64,000 bases of DNA from contig JAJFBE010000005.1 in assembly GCA_020697255.1 (NCBI GenBank), positions 62,001-126,000 on the forward strand, given 5' to 3'. Of the stretch, positions 25,890 through 36,609 are shown piece by piece. Source of the stretch: Burkholderiales bacterium. GTDB taxonomy: Bacteria > Pseudomonadota > Gammaproteobacteria > Burkholderiales > UBA11063. The translations under genes were made by a program, and so were the position numbers. The notes below the pieces were generated by a model. The model searched no databases. It saw only the letters and a list, made by a program, of their open reading frames with translations, and was not told where the DNA came from. How positions within the stretch are numbered: the first letter of the stretch is position 1; each line of letters begins with the position of its first letter.

Positions 25890-26246
25890 ATGAAAACACT
25901 AAAAGTTGGGATTATGTCAGCAACCAAGTTTCAACAAAGAGTTTTAGATATTGCGGCAGGAAGGTATAAACCCACCTCAGGTGAACCTAAAGTTTGGTTT
26001 AGCTCTCTTAAGTCATTGGCAGAAGTGCTAAATGAAAATAACACTAGACTTTTGACGTTAATAGAAAAGATGAAACCTGCAAGTTTAACTGAGCTTGCAA
26101 AAATATCTGGCCGACAGGCTAGTAATCTGAGTCGGACATTGAAAACCTTTGAGCGATATGGAATTGTTGAGTTAAAAAAAGAAAATAAGTTATTAAAGCC
26201 AATCGTAAAAGCAACTAATTTTCAGATTGAATATAAATCTGCATAA
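25890..26246 (+). CDS. HTH protein, TumA/HVO_A0114-like antitoxin
   Basis: The 118-residue product has a C-terminal winged-helix domain (LTLIEKMKPASLTELAKISG, then RQASNLSRTLKTFERYGIVE) of the MarR-like type. An N-terminal segment includes a PKVWFSSLKSLAEVL motif typical of antitoxins paired with TumE-type toxins. The toxin gene upstream appears broken, so this would be an orphan antitoxin or regulator. Confidence 0.7.
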   Translation: MKTLKVGIMSATKFQQRVLDIAAGRYKPTSGEPKVWFSSLKSLAEVLNENNTRLLTLIEKMKPASLTELAKISGRQASNLSRTLKTFERYGIVELKKENKLLKPIVKATNFQIEYKSA

Positions 26247-26303
26247 TTATAGAAATTTGCTGACGATCAATATATAATTTTTTGCAAACCGTTGCTTTAT
26301 AGC

Positions 26304-26861
26304 TTACATATCGAAGCTATTAGTCTTTTGGTTGGGGAAAATATAATCAACCAGGTTCATCGTCTCATTATCTTTAGTAAAATCGGTAGAACGCTTTAAA
26401 AAATTATGGCTACTATTAAAGCCTAATGAATTTAGGTATCCTTTAGCAGCCGGATTAGTAATATCCTTATAAGATACACGAGTAATAGTCGTAGGACTAC
26501 GCTTAATACCACTTTTATTTGAAAATATGGTATTACTGATATCCGGTAATTTTAGCTGTTGGGTAAAATATGTATTGGTAGAGGGAGTGCTAAGTATCGA
26601 TACGGCAATTGGTTTACCTTTAAGTGTTAACCCATGTACAACAGTATAGTTATTATCACTATCTACACCTTCAGATAAAAGCTTGCTGCCTAGTGATTGT
26701 GAGGCACTGTGTAGTAAGGTGTTATAGGCATTTTGGCTATATACGGTATTATCCAAAGTTGATGGAGTAGGGGGAGTATCATGCGTGCTCCAAAAGGAGC
26801 AGGCTGTAATTGTTAAGAATATGAAACCCGCTATACTAAATATCTGTAGATTAAATTTCAT
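26304..26861 (-). CDS. Putative lipoprotein, unknown
   Basis: Starting at the ATG at 26861 behind gggag gives 185 residues with a signal peptide and lipobox LTITAC (Cys near residue 21). The start ten codons upstream lacks a ribosome-binding site and would bury the signal. The mature protein is Ser/Thr/Asn-rich with no known motif. It lies between the HTH gene (convergent) and tldD. Confidence 0.65.
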   Translation of the reverse strand: MKFNLQIFSIAGFIFLTITACSFWSTHDTPPTPSTLDNTVYSQNAYNTLLHSASQSLGSKLLSEGVDSDNNYTVVHGLTLKGKPIAVSILSTPSTNTYFTQQLKLPDISNTIFSNKSGIKRSPTTITRVSYKDITNPAAKGYLNSLGFNSSHNFLKRSTDFTKDNETMNLVDYIFPNQKTNSFDM

Positions 26862-26936
26862 TTTCTGACTCCCATAGTTTTGAGTTAACAAGCATAAGCT
26901 TATAGAGCAAGGAATAGCTAAAACTAAGCAAGCGGA

Positions 26937-26953
26937 ATGTACTATTAGTACAT
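26937..26953. terminator. Palindromic hairpin between tldD and the lipoprotein gene
   Basis: atgtact (26937-26943) and agtacat (26947-26953) form a perfect stem with a 3-base loop, followed by a T-run on the plus strand. A smaller tgcgt/acgca hairpin is adjacent. On the minus strand it lies about 45 bases after the tldD stop. Confidence 0.35.
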
Positions 26954-26995
26954 GGTTTTTTGCGTATGACGCAGCTAGATAAGATGTAGGCGCAG

Positions 26996-28426
26996 TTAAA
27001 TCGTGCCGCCGATGGTTAGGCCTTGGTCTATCTTTATGCTTGGCTGCCCAACGCCAACCGGAACCGACTGCCCATTCTTACCGCAAACCCCAATACCGCT
27101 ATCTAACTCCAGATTATTTCCAACCATTGATACGTGCTTGAGGCATTCCGGGCCACTACCAACTAATGCACAACCTTTTACCGGATGAGCTAGTTTTCCG
27201 TTTTTAATAACCCAGGCAGTACTTGCATTAAATACAAATTGACCGGAGGTAATATCCACCTGGCCGCCTTCAAAGCTCTCGGCATAAATTCCATGTTTAA
27301 CAGAAGCAATTATTTCTTCATGAGTACAATTGCCGGCTTGCATATAAGTATTGGTCATGCGTGGCATTGGGCTACAGGCAAATGATTCGCGTCTACCATT
27401 TCCAGTTGATTTAACCCCCATAAGCCTTGCATTTAGTTCATCAAACATATAACCCTTTAAAATGCCGTTTTCAATTAATATATTTTGCTGAGTTGGGTTG
27501 CCTTCATCATCAATATTTAAAGAACCGCGACGGTCTGCTATGCAGCCTTCATCAATTACAGTTACATTTTTACTTGCAACTTGCTTACCGATTTTATTAC
27601 TAAAAGCTGAGCTGCCTTTACGATTAAAATCACCTTCTAAGCCATGCCCAACCGCTTCATGTAATATTACCCCGGCCCAACCATTACCTAATACCACCGG
27701 TAGTTGCCCACTTGGTGCAGCAACCGCTTCGCATTTTAACAGTGCCTGGTCATATGCATACTTAATATGTTCTTTGAGTAATTCGTGAGTATAATTTTCA
27801 AGTAAATATCGGCCGCCAACGCCGCTGTTGCCTTTTTCTATCTTACCATTGTTATTGATAATCAAGCTTATGCTTAGGTGAACCAAAGGGCGGATATCGG
27901 TATGCTGCCGTTCATCACTTCTGGCAATATAAATTTCATCATATTCCAAAGATAAATTAGCCAGTACATTTGTAACGTAACTCAATTTCCGTGCATAATC
28001 ATTAATAAATTTTAGTATCGCTACCTTATCGGCATTATTTGTGGCTAAAATCGGATTATTGATTGTATACAAATTATGAGAAGCAGAAGCATTATAAAGT
28101 CTGGCAGGCCCAAGATTGGTTGCTGAGGGTTCAATAAATAAACTATCACATAAAGTAGTTATAGTTTTAGGATTCAGGTCGTTAGAGTAACTTAAAAAAG
28201 TTTTGTCATGACAAATAGCGCGAATACCGATGCCTTGATTTAGGGCAAAACTACCTGACTTGATAATACCCTCATCTAATGAGTAAGACTCATCGGATGA
28301 ATATTGCAAATAGAAATCACAAAAATCAGCACCCCGGGCTAATAATTTTTGTGCTGCTTTATTAAAAAAACTATTAGACAAATCATTAGCATAGAGCAGG
28401 TTTTTTAAAACGATATCATTTATCAT
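26996..28426 (-). CDS. tldD: Metalloprotease TldD
   Basis: The 476-residue product has the TldD/PmbA zinc-binding helix HEAVGH (His 256 to His 261) in [20 protein letters not shown]. It also has the C-terminal family block [14 protein letters not shown] and a GLTIGG-type ending. TldD with TldE forms a cytoplasmic protease that processes peptides such as microcin B17 and CcdA. The partner is not adjacent. It overlaps ppiD by 4 bases (ATGA), so the two are co-translated. Confidence 0.95.
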   Translation of the reverse strand: MINDIVLKNLLYANDLSNSFFNKAAQKLLARGADFCDFYLQYSSDESYSLDEGIIKSGSFALNQGIGIRAICHDKTFLSYSNDLNPKTITTLCDSLFIEPSATNLGPARLYNASASHNLYTINNPILATNNADKVAILKFINDYARKLSYVTNVLANLSLEYDEIYIARSDERQHTDIRPLVHLSISLIINNNGKIEKGNSGVGGRYLLENYTHELLKEHIKYAYDQALLKCEAVAAPSGQLPVVLGNGWAGVILHEAVGHGLEGDFNRKGSSAFSNKIGKQVASKNVTVIDEGCIADRRGSLNIDDEGNPTQQNILIENGILKGYMFDELNARLMGVKSTGNGRRESFACSPMPRMTNTYMQAGNCTHEEIIASVKHGIYAESFEGGQVDITSGQFVFNASTAWVIKNGKLAHPVKGCALVGSGPECLKHVSMVGNNLELDSGIGVCGKNGQSVPVGVGQPSIKIDQGLTIGGTI

Positions 28427-30258
28427 TGCTGCTGCTGTTGCTCAGTTTGGTTAAGTCGTTCCAGTCTATATGTAACAGAGTACTTAGTCCGTAAATACGC
28501 AATATATGAACTCAGATCGAGCATGGCATTATTCTGGTTAAACTGGTTTAAAATCGGCTTATTTTGCTCAGATAACTTAGGATCAATATTTTCACTATTA
28601 ATTCTGTAGATAACAAAAGCACCCGCCGCGTTTATACTTCCGGTATATGCCGGAGCTTTGGTAAAGGCAGTGCTAAAAATTTGTTTTACTGCTTGCGGGC
28701 TTATATCTTTGGCCTGACCAAGTAGAGTAACGTTTACTCCCTTATCGAAGTTTAATTGGAGCGTGCCTTTTTTTAACTTGTCAAGCTCTGCCTGGCCTTC
28801 CTGAAAGGCTAAAGTAGATGCCTGTTTTTCTTTTAATTGTGCAACAACCTGGTCTTTTACCTCAGCTAATGGCTTGGTTACGCTAGCTTGGTATTGGCTA
28901 ATTCTATACACTGCATAGCCTTTATCTCCAAGAGAAACTACTTCGCTATTATTATGATTTTTAATAACATCTTTGTTAAAGATAGCCTGTTGGATTTTTG
29001 GGTCAGCAAATTCACCACTTACGTCACCTTTTTTTACCCAGTCGCTGTTAAACACGGTAAGGCCCAGTTTTTTGGCTGCAGGGTCTAGAGAGTTTGGCTG
29101 GTTATAAGTGAGGTCATTTAGCTGTTCTAATTGTTTTTGTAGCATTTTGGTGCTTTGTTGTTTTTGTATTGCTGCAATTGCGGTTGCTTTTAAAGAAGCG
29201 CTATCGGTACCTTGTATGTTATTTAGCTTTAAGATATGGTAGCCAAATTGAGTTTCAACAATCTGGCTGATTTGACCTGGCTTTAGGTTAAATGCTGCAT
29301 CTTCAAATGGTTTTACCATAGCACCTTTACCAAAATAGCCCAAATCCCCACCATTTTTTGCCGAAACCGGATCTTGTGAGTATTGTTTTGCCAGAGCAGC
29401 AAATTTACCAGGGTTGGCTGTTACTTCGGCAAGTATTTTTTGGGCCTTGGCTTTTACGGCTTCACGTGTAGCTGCATCCGCATTTTGCGGAACAGTTAAT
29501 AAGATATGTGAAACATCAATTTTGGTAGAATCACTTTTATGCTCGGCAATATATTTTTCAATATCAGCATCGCTTACCTTAATGGTTTTCATCACACTTT
29601 CAGGAGATAAGATTAAATACTGAACTTTAGCTTGTTCCGGAGTCGTAAATTTTACAATATTTTGTTGATAGTAACTAGTAATATCTTTATCGGTAACATT
29701 TACTTTTGAGTAAAATTGGCTGGGCGAAATTATATAGCTGGAAACGTTACGCTGCCGGCTAAGTAAATCTACAAATTGTTTATTAAACAAATCAGAGCTA
29801 TAATAGGTAGACTTGAAAAAGTTTAGAGTTTGTTCCAGTAGAATTTGTTGTGAAATTTCATTTTGGAACTGTTCGGCAGTCATTAAGCGTTGGCTCAAAA
29901 ATGCCTTATATTTGGCCATATTAAATTTACCATTATCCAAAAACATGGGAATATTTGCAATTTGTTGTTGTAATTGCTCTTTACTTGCAATCATATGATT
30001 GCTATCAAAAGAATTTAGTAATAACTGGCGGTTGATTAAGTTTAAAAGTACTTGGACTTTATCTGTATTTTGCGGGTTTTGTTGGATAATATTGTCGATA
30101 TCACGCATATAGATTTTATTGCTGCCTACTTTAGCGATGTAACCATCATCACTACCCATCCCCAGATAGCCGCCGATCCCCCACATTACAAAAGTGGCAG
30201 TAACGGCAATCATAATACCTTTAACAAAGACTCGATTTTTTTCAACAATATTAAACAT
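28423..30258 (-). CDS. ppiD: Membrane-anchored peptidyl-prolyl isomerase PpiD
   Basis: The 611-residue product begins with a cytoplasmic tip and one membrane helix (about residues 15-35). A SurA-like N-terminal domain is followed by a single parvulin domain (about residues 245-350, [33 protein letters not shown]) and a C-terminal helical region with a short Gln run. It is a periplasmic foldase that interacts with proteins leaving SecYEG. It is upstream of and overlaps tldD. Confidence 0.93.
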   Translation of the reverse strand: MFNIVEKNRVFVKGIMIAVTATFVMWGIGGYLGMGSDDGYIAKVGSNKIYMRDIDNIIQQNPQNTDKVQVLLNLINRQLLLNSFDSNHMIASKEQLQQQIANIPMFLDNGKFNMAKYKAFLSQRLMTAEQFQNEISQQILLEQTLNFFKSTYYSSDLFNKQFVDLLSRQRNVSSYIISPSQFYSKVNVTDKDITSYYQQNIVKFTTPEQAKVQYLILSPESVMKTIKVSDADIEKYIAEHKSDSTKIDVSHILLTVPQNADAATREAVKAKAQKILAEVTANPGKFAALAKQYSQDPVSAKNGGDLGYFGKGAMVKPFEDAAFNLKPGQISQIVETQFGYHILKLNNIQGTDSASLKATAIAAIQKQQSTKMLQKQLEQLNDLTYNQPNSLDPAAKKLGLTVFNSDWVKKGDVSGEFADPKIQQAIFNKDVIKNHNNSEVVSLGDKGYAVYRISQYQASVTKPLAEVKDQVVAQLKEKQASTLAFQEGQAELDKLKKGTLQLNFDKGVNVTLLGQAKDISPQAVKQIFSTAFTKAPAYTGSINAAGAFVIYRINSENIDPKLSEQNKPILNQFNQNNAMLDLSSYIAYLRTKYSVTYRLERLNQTEQQQQQ

Positions 30259-30294
30259 AATTCTCTAATTCTTTAAATAATCCAATTAAGAAAG

Positions 30295-30400
30295 CTATAC
30301 TCGAACAGATTGGAGTTACAATGAAGTAAAGAGCGAAGCCGCCTATAAATTATAGGCAATGAGCGATGCACAAAATTGTAGCTTCAATATGGAAGAGTAT
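30295..30400. repeat. Interspersed palindromic element, copy A
   Basis: This 106-bp non-coding stretch begins ctatactcgaacagattg and contains tacaatgaag-aaagagc. It ends ttcaatatg-aagagta. The outer parts are inverted repeats (attggagttacaa against ttgtagcttcaat, 2 mismatches). A second copy in opposite orientation lies at 35146-35262. It is located between rnr and ppiD. Confidence 0.8.
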
Positions 30401-30404
30401 AAGA

Positions 30405-32315
30405 TTATAGCACAATTTTTAGGTTAATAAACAACTTTGCCATGTTCACGCTCTCAATTTCAATTTGTACTTTTTGCCCGGGTGCGTAGGTAAAACCACT
30501 CGATTTTCCAACTAGGCTTAATGATTTTTCATTAAATATGAAATAGTCTGATCCAAGATCTGTTACATGCACCAAACCATCAATTAATAGCTCTGGGATA
30601 TAGATAAATAATCCAAAATTAGCCACACTCGAAATTACCCCGTCATATTGATTGCCAATATGTTTCTTGGCGTATTGGCACTTATAGAAAGTGTCTACTT
30701 TGCGCGAACTTTCTTCAGCGCGGCGTTCGGTAAACGATGTGTGCTCGCCCATTAAGGCTAATGGTTGGGTATAGTGGTATTCAGAATTGTTGATTACGCT
30801 TTTTACTGCCCGATGGACTAATAAGTCCGGATAACGGCGAATTGGTGAGGTAAAATGGAGATATTGTTTATAACTTAAACCAAAATGCCCGACATTATGC
30901 GGCGAATATATAGCTAACTGCATTGAACGTAATACCGAATTTTGTATTGCCTGAAAATCTTCATGCTCACGTACCTGATGAAGCAGGTTGGTATAGTCAC
31001 GCGGGGTTAGTTGTTCGTATTTTACATCAAATTTTATTGCCAGCGAATTTAAATGGTCTTTTAAGGCAGTAAATTTTTCGAGGTTTGGTTTTTCATGAAT
31101 CCGAAATAAAGTTTGATGATGGTGACGTGCTAAAAAATCGGCAACAGTAACATTTGCTGCTAACATGCACTCTTCAATTAAGCGGTGCGCTTCAAGGCGC
31201 GTACGCGGCACTATTGCTTCAACATTACCGATGGCATCAAAATTAAAAATTGGTTCAACCGTATCAAAATCAATAGCACCACGTTTTTCACGACTGGACA
31301 ATAATGCTTTATAAGCCAGATATAGATTTGAAATATTACTAATCAAATCACTTGGAGTGATACTCAGATCATTTATCCATTCCTGAACTTGACCATAAGT
31401 TAATCTGGCATGTGAATGAATTACTGCGTTAAATATTTTATAATGAACAATATCACCATCCGGTGTAATTTCCATATGTGCGCATACAGTGAGTCTATCA
31501 ACATTAGGTTTTAGTGAACATAGGCCATTTGACAAATTTTCGGGTAACATAGGAATTACACGCTTAGGGTAATATATTGAAGTGCCACGTAGATATGCAT
31601 CATGGTCAAGCGCAGAATCAGGAGTCACATAGTGAGATACATCTGCTATCGCAACATACAGATGAAAAATTCCTTCTTTGTTTTCACAAAATACAGCATC
31701 ATCAAAATCTTTGGCATCTTCACCATCAATAGTAACAAAAGGCACATGACGCAGATCTTCATGTTTTACCATTTCTGAAGACAAAACATGATCAGGTAAC
31801 TTTTCTGCCTGCTGCCATGCAGCTTTAGTAAATTCAACCGGAATCCCGGCTTCAATAATTAATTCTTCAATGAAAGCGTGATCTTCATCTCTTTTACCAA
31901 CCGTACTGGCTAGGGCTACTTCAAAAAAGGGTTTTTCCTCACTTGGGTAGCTGGTAATAACAGCATTTAGCAGTTCATCACGGTTGATTGATTTTATGGG
32001 TGTATTTATAACAACTAGGTAATGCCCGAATTTTGGGTTATTTACCCGAAGTAAATGTTTAGGCTTATGCGCTTGAACAAAACCAACTAAATTTGTTGTG
32101 TTATGCTTTTCTATGTGAATAATTTCGCCTTGCATAAACTCATCTTTATCACTTAAAACCCGGACGGTTACTTCATCATTATCAAGCGCAAATTTTTCTA
32201 CATTATCTGCAATAAATATCCTGGCATGTGTTTCTTTATCAACTGCTACACCGCCCATGCCATTTTTATTTTTATGATAAATACAATGATGCGTACGCAA
32301 ATTTTTTTTATTCAT
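30405..32315 (-). CDS. rnr: Ribonuclease R (short form)
   Basis: The 636-residue product has cold-shock-like OB domains (about residues 15-160), the RNB exonuclease core with catalytic aspartates in TIDGEDAKDFDDAVF, the SPIRRYPDLLVHRAV block and a C-terminal S1 domain (IGNQYDGVISSVANFGLFIY). It is about 150-180 residues shorter than E. coli RNase R and lacks both the N-terminal helix-turn-helix and the Lys-rich tail. It degrades structured RNA 3' to 5'. RNase II is an alternative but is less like this. Confidence 0.88.
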   Translation of the reverse strand: MNKKNLRTHHCIYHKNKNGMGGVAVDKETHARIFIADNVEKFALDNDEVTVRVLSDKDEFMQGEIIHIEKHNTTNLVGFVQAHKPKHLLRVNNPKFGHYLVVINTPIKSINRDELLNAVITSYPSEEKPFFEVALASTVGKRDEDHAFIEELIIEAGIPVEFTKAAWQQAEKLPDHVLSSEMVKHEDLRHVPFVTIDGEDAKDFDDAVFCENKEGIFHLYVAIADVSHYVTPDSALDHDAYLRGTSIYYPKRVIPMLPENLSNGLCSLKPNVDRLTVCAHMEITPDGDIVHYKIFNAVIHSHARLTYGQVQEWINDLSITPSDLISNISNLYLAYKALLSSREKRGAIDFDTVEPIFNFDAIGNVEAIVPRTRLEAHRLIEECMLAANVTVADFLARHHHQTLFRIHEKPNLEKFTALKDHLNSLAIKFDVKYEQLTPRDYTNLLHQVREHEDFQAIQNSVLRSMQLAIYSPHNVGHFGLSYKQYLHFTSPIRRYPDLLVHRAVKSVINNSEYHYTQPLALMGEHTSFTERRAEESSRKVDTFYKCQYAKKHIGNQYDGVISSVANFGLFIYIPELLIDGLVHVTDLGSDYFIFNEKSLSLVGKSSGFTYAPGQKVQIEIESVNMAKLFINLKIVL

Positions 32316-32333
32316 CCTGATAATCTTTCAAAA

Positions 32334-33191
32334 TTACTGTGCACCTGTTGTTTCAAATTGCTTAGTATAACAATGCATGGTGTTTTGCATAAGCATAGCT
32401 ATAGTCATGAGACCAACACCACCCGGTACCGGTGTAATATAGCCGGCTATTGGTAAAACCTCATCAAAATCTACGTCTCCACACAGTTTGCCATTATCTA
32501 AACGATTCATGCCAATATCAATGACAATAGACCCTGGCTTCACCCAGCTAGCTTTTACCATTTTAGGTCGGCCTACTCCAACAATTAATAAATCAGCGTG
32601 CCGGCAAAGTTCTGCTAAATTCTTGGTTTTACTATTACAGATTGTAACGGTTGCTCCACGGTTAATTAGTTCCAGTGCCATTGGTCGGCCAACAATATTT
32701 GACATACCAATTACAACGGCGTTCAAACCATGATAGGTAGGGTTTAGTTTTTCTAACATATACATCACGCCGTGTGGGGTACACGGGCAAATCTGCGGAT
32801 CGTTTAATGCAAGCGAACCTATGTTATAACGATGAAACCCATCAACATCTTTGTGAGGAGTAATATTATCTATAATTAACTTGCTATCTAAGTGTTTGGG
32901 TAATGGCATTTGCACCAATATCCCATCAACATTTTTATCTTGATTTAAGTCATGAACTATTTTTAGTAGTTGATCTTGTGTGGTAGTTTCCGGAAGTTCA
33001 AAGGACTTAGAAGTAAAGCCAATTTTTTCACAGGCCTTCTTTTTGTTATTTACATAAACGCATGAAGCTGGATTGGTTCCAACCAGGACTACTGCCAGGC
33101 ATGGTGGTCGTTTACATTTTGCAACTTCGCGAGCCAAGTTGTCTAAAATAGTGTTAGAAAATTCCCTGCCATTTAAAATCTTATCTTGCAT
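32334..33191 (-). CDS. folD: Bifunctional methylene-THF dehydrogenase/cyclohydrolase FolD
   Basis: The 285-residue product shows all FolD signatures: VGTNPASCVYVNNKKKACEK with the catalytic Lys, VDGILVQMPLPKHL, KDVDGFH, GMSNIVGRPMALEL (NADP site) and the terminal PGGVGLMTIAMLMQNT. It interconverts 5,10-methylene-, methenyl- and 10-formyl-THF, and so supplies the formyl donor used by Fmt. It lies in a rlmB-tyrS-folD-rnr operon. Confidence 0.97.
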   Translation of the reverse strand: MQDKILNGREFSNTILDNLAREVAKCKRPPCLAVVLVGTNPASCVYVNNKKKACEKIGFTSKSFELPETTTQDQLLKIVHDLNQDKNVDGILVQMPLPKHLDSKLIIDNITPHKDVDGFHRYNIGSLALNDPQICPCTPHGVMYMLEKLNPTYHGLNAVVIGMSNIVGRPMALELINRGATVTICNSKTKNLAELCRHADLLIVGVGRPKMVKASWVKPGSIVIDIGMNRLDNGKLCGDVDFDEVLPIAGYITPVPGGVGLMTIAMLMQNTMHCYTKQFETTGAQ

Positions 33192-33201
33192 GCAAGTGGC
33201 C

Positions 33202-34401
33202 TTAAGAAGCTTTTAATATAACTTTGGCAAACTTACGTTTACCAACTTGAATTATATATTCTTCATCCGGGTTTAGGGTAAGTTTTTTATCACTAATTTT
33301 ATCACTATTTATTTTAACTCCACCCTGATCGATCATGCGCATTCCTTCAGAAGTTGACCCAACCAAACCGGCTTGTTTTAAAATGTTGGCAATGCTTAAA
33401 TTATCAGTAGATATTTCCATATTGATTATATCTTCCGGTACCCCGCCTTGTTTAAAGCGGAGCTCAAAGTCTTCGAGTGCTTGAGTAGCCAACTCTCTAC
33501 TATGAAAACGTTCAATAATTTCAAGGGCGAGGGCAACTTTTACATCGCGAGGGTTTTTACCATTATCAATATCTTGTTTAAACTGCTTAATTTCATCCGG
33601 TGATCTAAGCGATACCAGGTTAAAATAACGCCACATTAATTCATCGGAAATACTCATTATCTTGCCAAACATTTCGTTTGGTGCTTCAGTTATTCCAATA
33701 TAATTGCCCAAAGATTTGGACATCTTGTTTACACCGTCTAAACCTTCTAAAAGAGGCAACATAATTATACATTGCTGGGGTTTTCCAAAATGTTTTTGCA
33801 ATTCACGTCCCATAAGCAGGTTAAACTTTTGATCAGTACCGCCTAGTTCAATATCTGACTCCATTGCAACCGAATCATAACCTTGTAAAAGCGGATACAT
33901 AAATTCATGTATAGAAATGGATTTATTTTCGCGATAACGCTTAGAAAAGTCATCACGCTCGAGCATTCGGGCTACGGTCATGCATGCCGATAGTTTTAAC
34001 ATCCCGCTGCTACCTAGTTTATCCAACCAAGCAGAATTAAAGCAAATTTTTGTTTTATCTTTGTCAAGAATTTTAAATACTTGTTTGGCATAGGTCTCGG
34101 CATTTTGTGCAATTTGTTCATGCGTTAGAGGGGGGCGGGTTGCATTTTTGCCAGTTGGGTCCCCAATCATGCCGGTAAAATCGCCAATTAGAAATGAAAT
34201 TTCATGTCCCAAATCTTGGAGCTGGCGCATTTTAGTTAGTAATACTGCATGTCCCAAATGCAAATCAGGAGCTGTTGGGTCAAAGCCAGCCTTGATTTTT
34301 AGGGGGCGGTTTAATTTTAATTTTTCGACTAGCTCAGCTTCTGGCAAGATTTCGTCAGTACCTTTAGTAATAATTGCCAGCTGTTGTTTTAAATCCATCA
34401 T
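33202..34401 (-). CDS. tyrS: Tyrosyl-tRNA synthetase
   Basis: The 399-residue product has class I signatures [13 protein letters not shown] and KMSKSLGN, the Tyr-binding region [14 protein letters not shown] and a C-terminal S4 RNA-binding domain ([19 protein letters not shown]). The KMSKS form marks the TyrRZ-like clade, unlike E. coli TyrRS (KFGKT). The start overlaps the rlmB stop by an ATGA. Confidence 0.96.
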   Translation of the reverse strand: MMDLKQQLAIITKGTDEILPEAELVEKLKLNRPLKIKAGFDPTAPDLHLGHAVLLTKMRQLQDLGHEISFLIGDFTGMIGDPTGKNATRPPLTHEQIAQNAETYAKQVFKILDKDKTKICFNSAWLDKLGSSGMLKLSACMTVARMLERDDFSKRYRENKSISIHEFMYPLLQGYDSVAMESDIELGGTDQKFNLLMGRELQKHFGKPQQCIIMLPLLEGLDGVNKMSKSLGNYIGITEAPNEMFGKIMSISDELMWRYFNLVSLRSPDEIKQFKQDIDNGKNPRDVKVALALEIIERFHSRELATQALEDFELRFKQGGVPEDIINMEISTDNLSIANILKQAGLVGSTSEGMRMIDQGGVKINSDKISDKKLTLNPDEEYIIQVGKRKFAKVILKAS

Positions 34402-35141
34402 TTTTTATCCTGTATATTAGAAAATCTGGTATAAGCCAGAATTACGCCTGTTGCTACTGATACATTTAATGATTGTATAGTTCCCTGCATCGGAATAGTT
34501 ACCAAATAGTCACAGTTTTCGCTAACCAGCCTACGCATTCCACTACCTTCGTTGCCCATTACCCAGGCTATTTTTTTATTGCATTTGAATTCAAATAAAC
34601 TTATAGAATCCTGGGTTAGAGCTGTTCCGGCTACCCAGAAGTCATGTTCTTTTAATTGTTCTATAGCCCTGGATAGGTTGTTTACGGTAATAATTGGAAC
34701 AGCATTTATTGCACCGCTTGAAACTTTGGCAACAATCGGATTATTCATATTCGCTGAGTTGTTTTTAGGTACAACAATTGCTTCGACCCCAAAGCATTCT
34801 GCGCTACGAATGATTGCCCCGAAATTATGGACATCTGTGATTCCATCCAGAATTAAAACTATCGCATTGTCTTTTCTATCCACATGGTTTAGTAAATCTT
34901 TAAGTTCAGTTGGTTTTAATAGGGAATCTTTGATGGAAGCTGCGACGCCCTGATGAGCATTATTACCAATTAATCTATCCAAGTCTTTAACATTTCTAAA
35001 TGCAATATTGTGATTTTTAAGTAATTCTAATAAATTGTTTAATCGTTTATCATTACGATTACTGTCAATGAGGACATGATCTATATTATCCGGTGAATTT
35101 GAGATGGCCTCAGTAATACTATGAAATCCGTAAATATACAT
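34398..35141 (-). CDS. rlmB: 23S rRNA (Gm2251) 2'-O-methyltransferase RlmB
   Basis: The 247-residue SPOUT protein has an N-terminal substrate-binding domain ([10 protein letters not shown]) and the trefoil-knot motifs [33 protein letters not shown] and [21 protein letters not shown] chose the ATG at 35141 because the family begins M-x-YG-H and an aaagag lies 6 bases upstream. An ATG five codons earlier falls inside the interspersed repeat that ends here. Confidence 0.93.
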   Translation of the reverse strand: MYIYGFHSITEAISNSPDNIDHVLIDSNRNDKRLNNLLELLKNHNIAFRNVKDLDRLIGNNAHQGVAASIKDSLLKPTELKDLLNHVDRKDNAIVLILDGITDVHNFGAIIRSAECFGVEAIVVPKNNSANMNNPIVAKVSSGAINAVPIITVNNLSRAIEQLKEHDFWVAGTALTQDSISLFEFKCNKKIAWVMGNEGSGMRRLVSENCDYLVTIPMQGTIQSLNVSVATGVILAYTRFSNIQDKK

Positions 35142-35145
35142 GCCG

Positions 35146-35262
35146 TACTCTTTCATATTGAAAATCCAATATTGCGCATCGCGCCTTGCCTACTATTTGT
35201 AGGCAAGGGACGCGGCCCTGTTGCTCTTTGCTTCATTGTATTTTCAATCTGTTCGAGTATAG
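35146..35262. repeat. Interspersed palindromic element, copy B
   Basis: This 117-bp element reads, on the minus strand, ctatactcgaacagattg then tacaatgaag-aaagagc, matching copy A at 30295-30400. Its outer inverted repeat is attgaaaatacaat against attggattttcaat (1 mismatch). The arm sequence differs from copy A while pairing is kept. A central hairpin ttgcctac/gtaggcaa is present. One end supplies the purine-rich stretch in front of the rlmB start. Confidence 0.8.
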
Positions 35263-35268
35263 TTAATG

Positions 35269-36030
35269 TTAGAATAGTTTCAAATCATATGTGCCATCAG
35301 CGTTTGGTACACCCATTAAAGTTATAAATGTTTTCATTTTTTCAGCTTTTTCCGGGTTAATTGAGGATTTTAGAGTTAGTGCCGAAAGTGTTCCACTGCC
35401 ATTTAATGTAAGTACCGAATTTTCATTGTTATCCGTCGTTACATTAATTTTATTGCCATTTAAATCGAGAGTAACTAGATAAGTACCTAAAGGATTAACC
35501 GGGGAAATTCCGGAAGATATATTTCTTGCTGTTATATTCATTATTCCGGTTTGCATTTTATTGGTAATTAAAAAATGTTTAGCTTTTATTTGTAAGCTTC
35601 CCGAAACTTTGAGGTCGTCTATTACATTTGATAGGCGGGAAATTTGGCTGACTGATAATGTCAGATTAAGATTATCAATATTTACACCATTTTTATCCAG
35701 GTAAACATCTGCTATTTTATGTTGGTCAAGTAATAGGGTAATATCTGCATATTTGGATAAACCAAGCGACATTTTCCAGGATAAGTGAATTAACGGCACT
35801 GCGCCAATTTTATTTTGCTTATTTGCAGATGCTGCCACTAATAAGCCTGATCCATGCCAGAACGACCCAGTCAAATTATATAGTCTTAGTTGGTTATGTG
35901 AATATTTGGTAAGAGGCGCGTTTAAAACCCATGCCGGAATATTGATAATTAAAGTTGCAATAAAGATAATAACGCATGCAGCAATCATTAAATACTTACG
36001 AAACTTAATAAAAAAAACACTACTGTCCAT
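35269..36030 (-). CDS. gspN: Type II secretion system protein N
   Basis: The 253-residue product has one N-terminal membrane helix (about residues 12-34). A periplasmic beta-rich domain with the GspN pattern follows: IPAWVLNAPLTKYSHNQLRL, LTGSFWHGSGLL and IHLSWKMSLG. GspN is an accessory inner-membrane subunit of some T2SS machines. It overlaps gspM by 11 bases and is the last gene of the gsp operon. Confidence 0.88.
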   Translation of the reverse strand: MDSSVFFIKFRKYLMIAACVIIFIATLIINIPAWVLNAPLTKYSHNQLRLYNLTGSFWHGSGLLVAASANKQNKIGAVPLIHLSWKMSLGLSKYADITLLLDQHKIADVYLDKNGVNIDNLNLTLSVSQISRLSNVIDDLKVSGSLQIKAKHFLITNKMQTGIMNITARNISSGISPVNPLGTYLVTLDLNGNKINVTTDNNENSVLTLNGSGTLSALTLKSSINPEKAEKMKTFITLMGVPNADGTYDLKLF

Positions 36031-36589
36031 TTTGTGTAGCTACCTTAAATAAAATTCTACAAGAAATATAGCCGGATTCTGATAGACGAACCATTTTAAC
36101 TTTTTCCGGAAATATCCCATAACTTTTACGCATCTGGTTAAGGGTATCCATTACATCCGAAAATTTGGCCTGAGAAATTGTGATAGCTATGGTATCTCCA
36201 ATTTGCTCGACATTTGGAGGTGTATCCGTCGAAATAGAAGCCAGGTCACCTTTTATTGTATCAGCTGAAACCGGGCTAAACTCATTAGGGGTAAGATTAT
36301 TTATGTCTTTATACAATTTACTTAAATATTCAACATCCGCCCGAAAGGTTTGGATAACCATATATTCTTTTTCAAGGCGACTTTGAAAAGAATAGGCGGC
36401 GCTAATTAATAAGTAGAAAGCCATCAAAATTACTAGGATTCCGCCAAAAAATACGATCTGTTTTTCCCGTTCATTCAGACGCTGATAATAAGCTACAACC
36501 GGTTTTGCCCTGGCAGAAATTTGCCCAATAACTTTTGCAACCATCGGATGGGTAATGCTTCTACGAATGCCCTGCTTTAGTTTTTCCAT
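36020..36589 (-). CDS. gspM: Type II secretion system protein M
   Basis: The 189-residue product has a short cytoplasmic part ending in LNEREKQIVFFGG, a membrane helix (about residues 46-66) and a ferredoxin-like periplasmic domain (to KVATQNGQ). This is the GspM layout. GspM dimerises and binds GspL in the inner-membrane platform. Position between gspL and gspN supports it. Confidence 0.9.
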   Translation of the reverse strand: MEKLKQGIRRSITHPMVAKVIGQISARAKPVVAYYQRLNEREKQIVFFGGILVILMAFYLLISAAYSFQSRLEKEYMVIQTFRADVEYLSKLYKDINNLTPNEFSPVSADTIKGDLASISTDTPPNVEQIGDTIAITISQAKFSDVMDTLNQMRKSYGIFPEKVKMVRLSESGYISCRILFKVATQNGQ

Positions 36590-36609
36590 ATTTTATGAAT
36601 ATTCCTATA

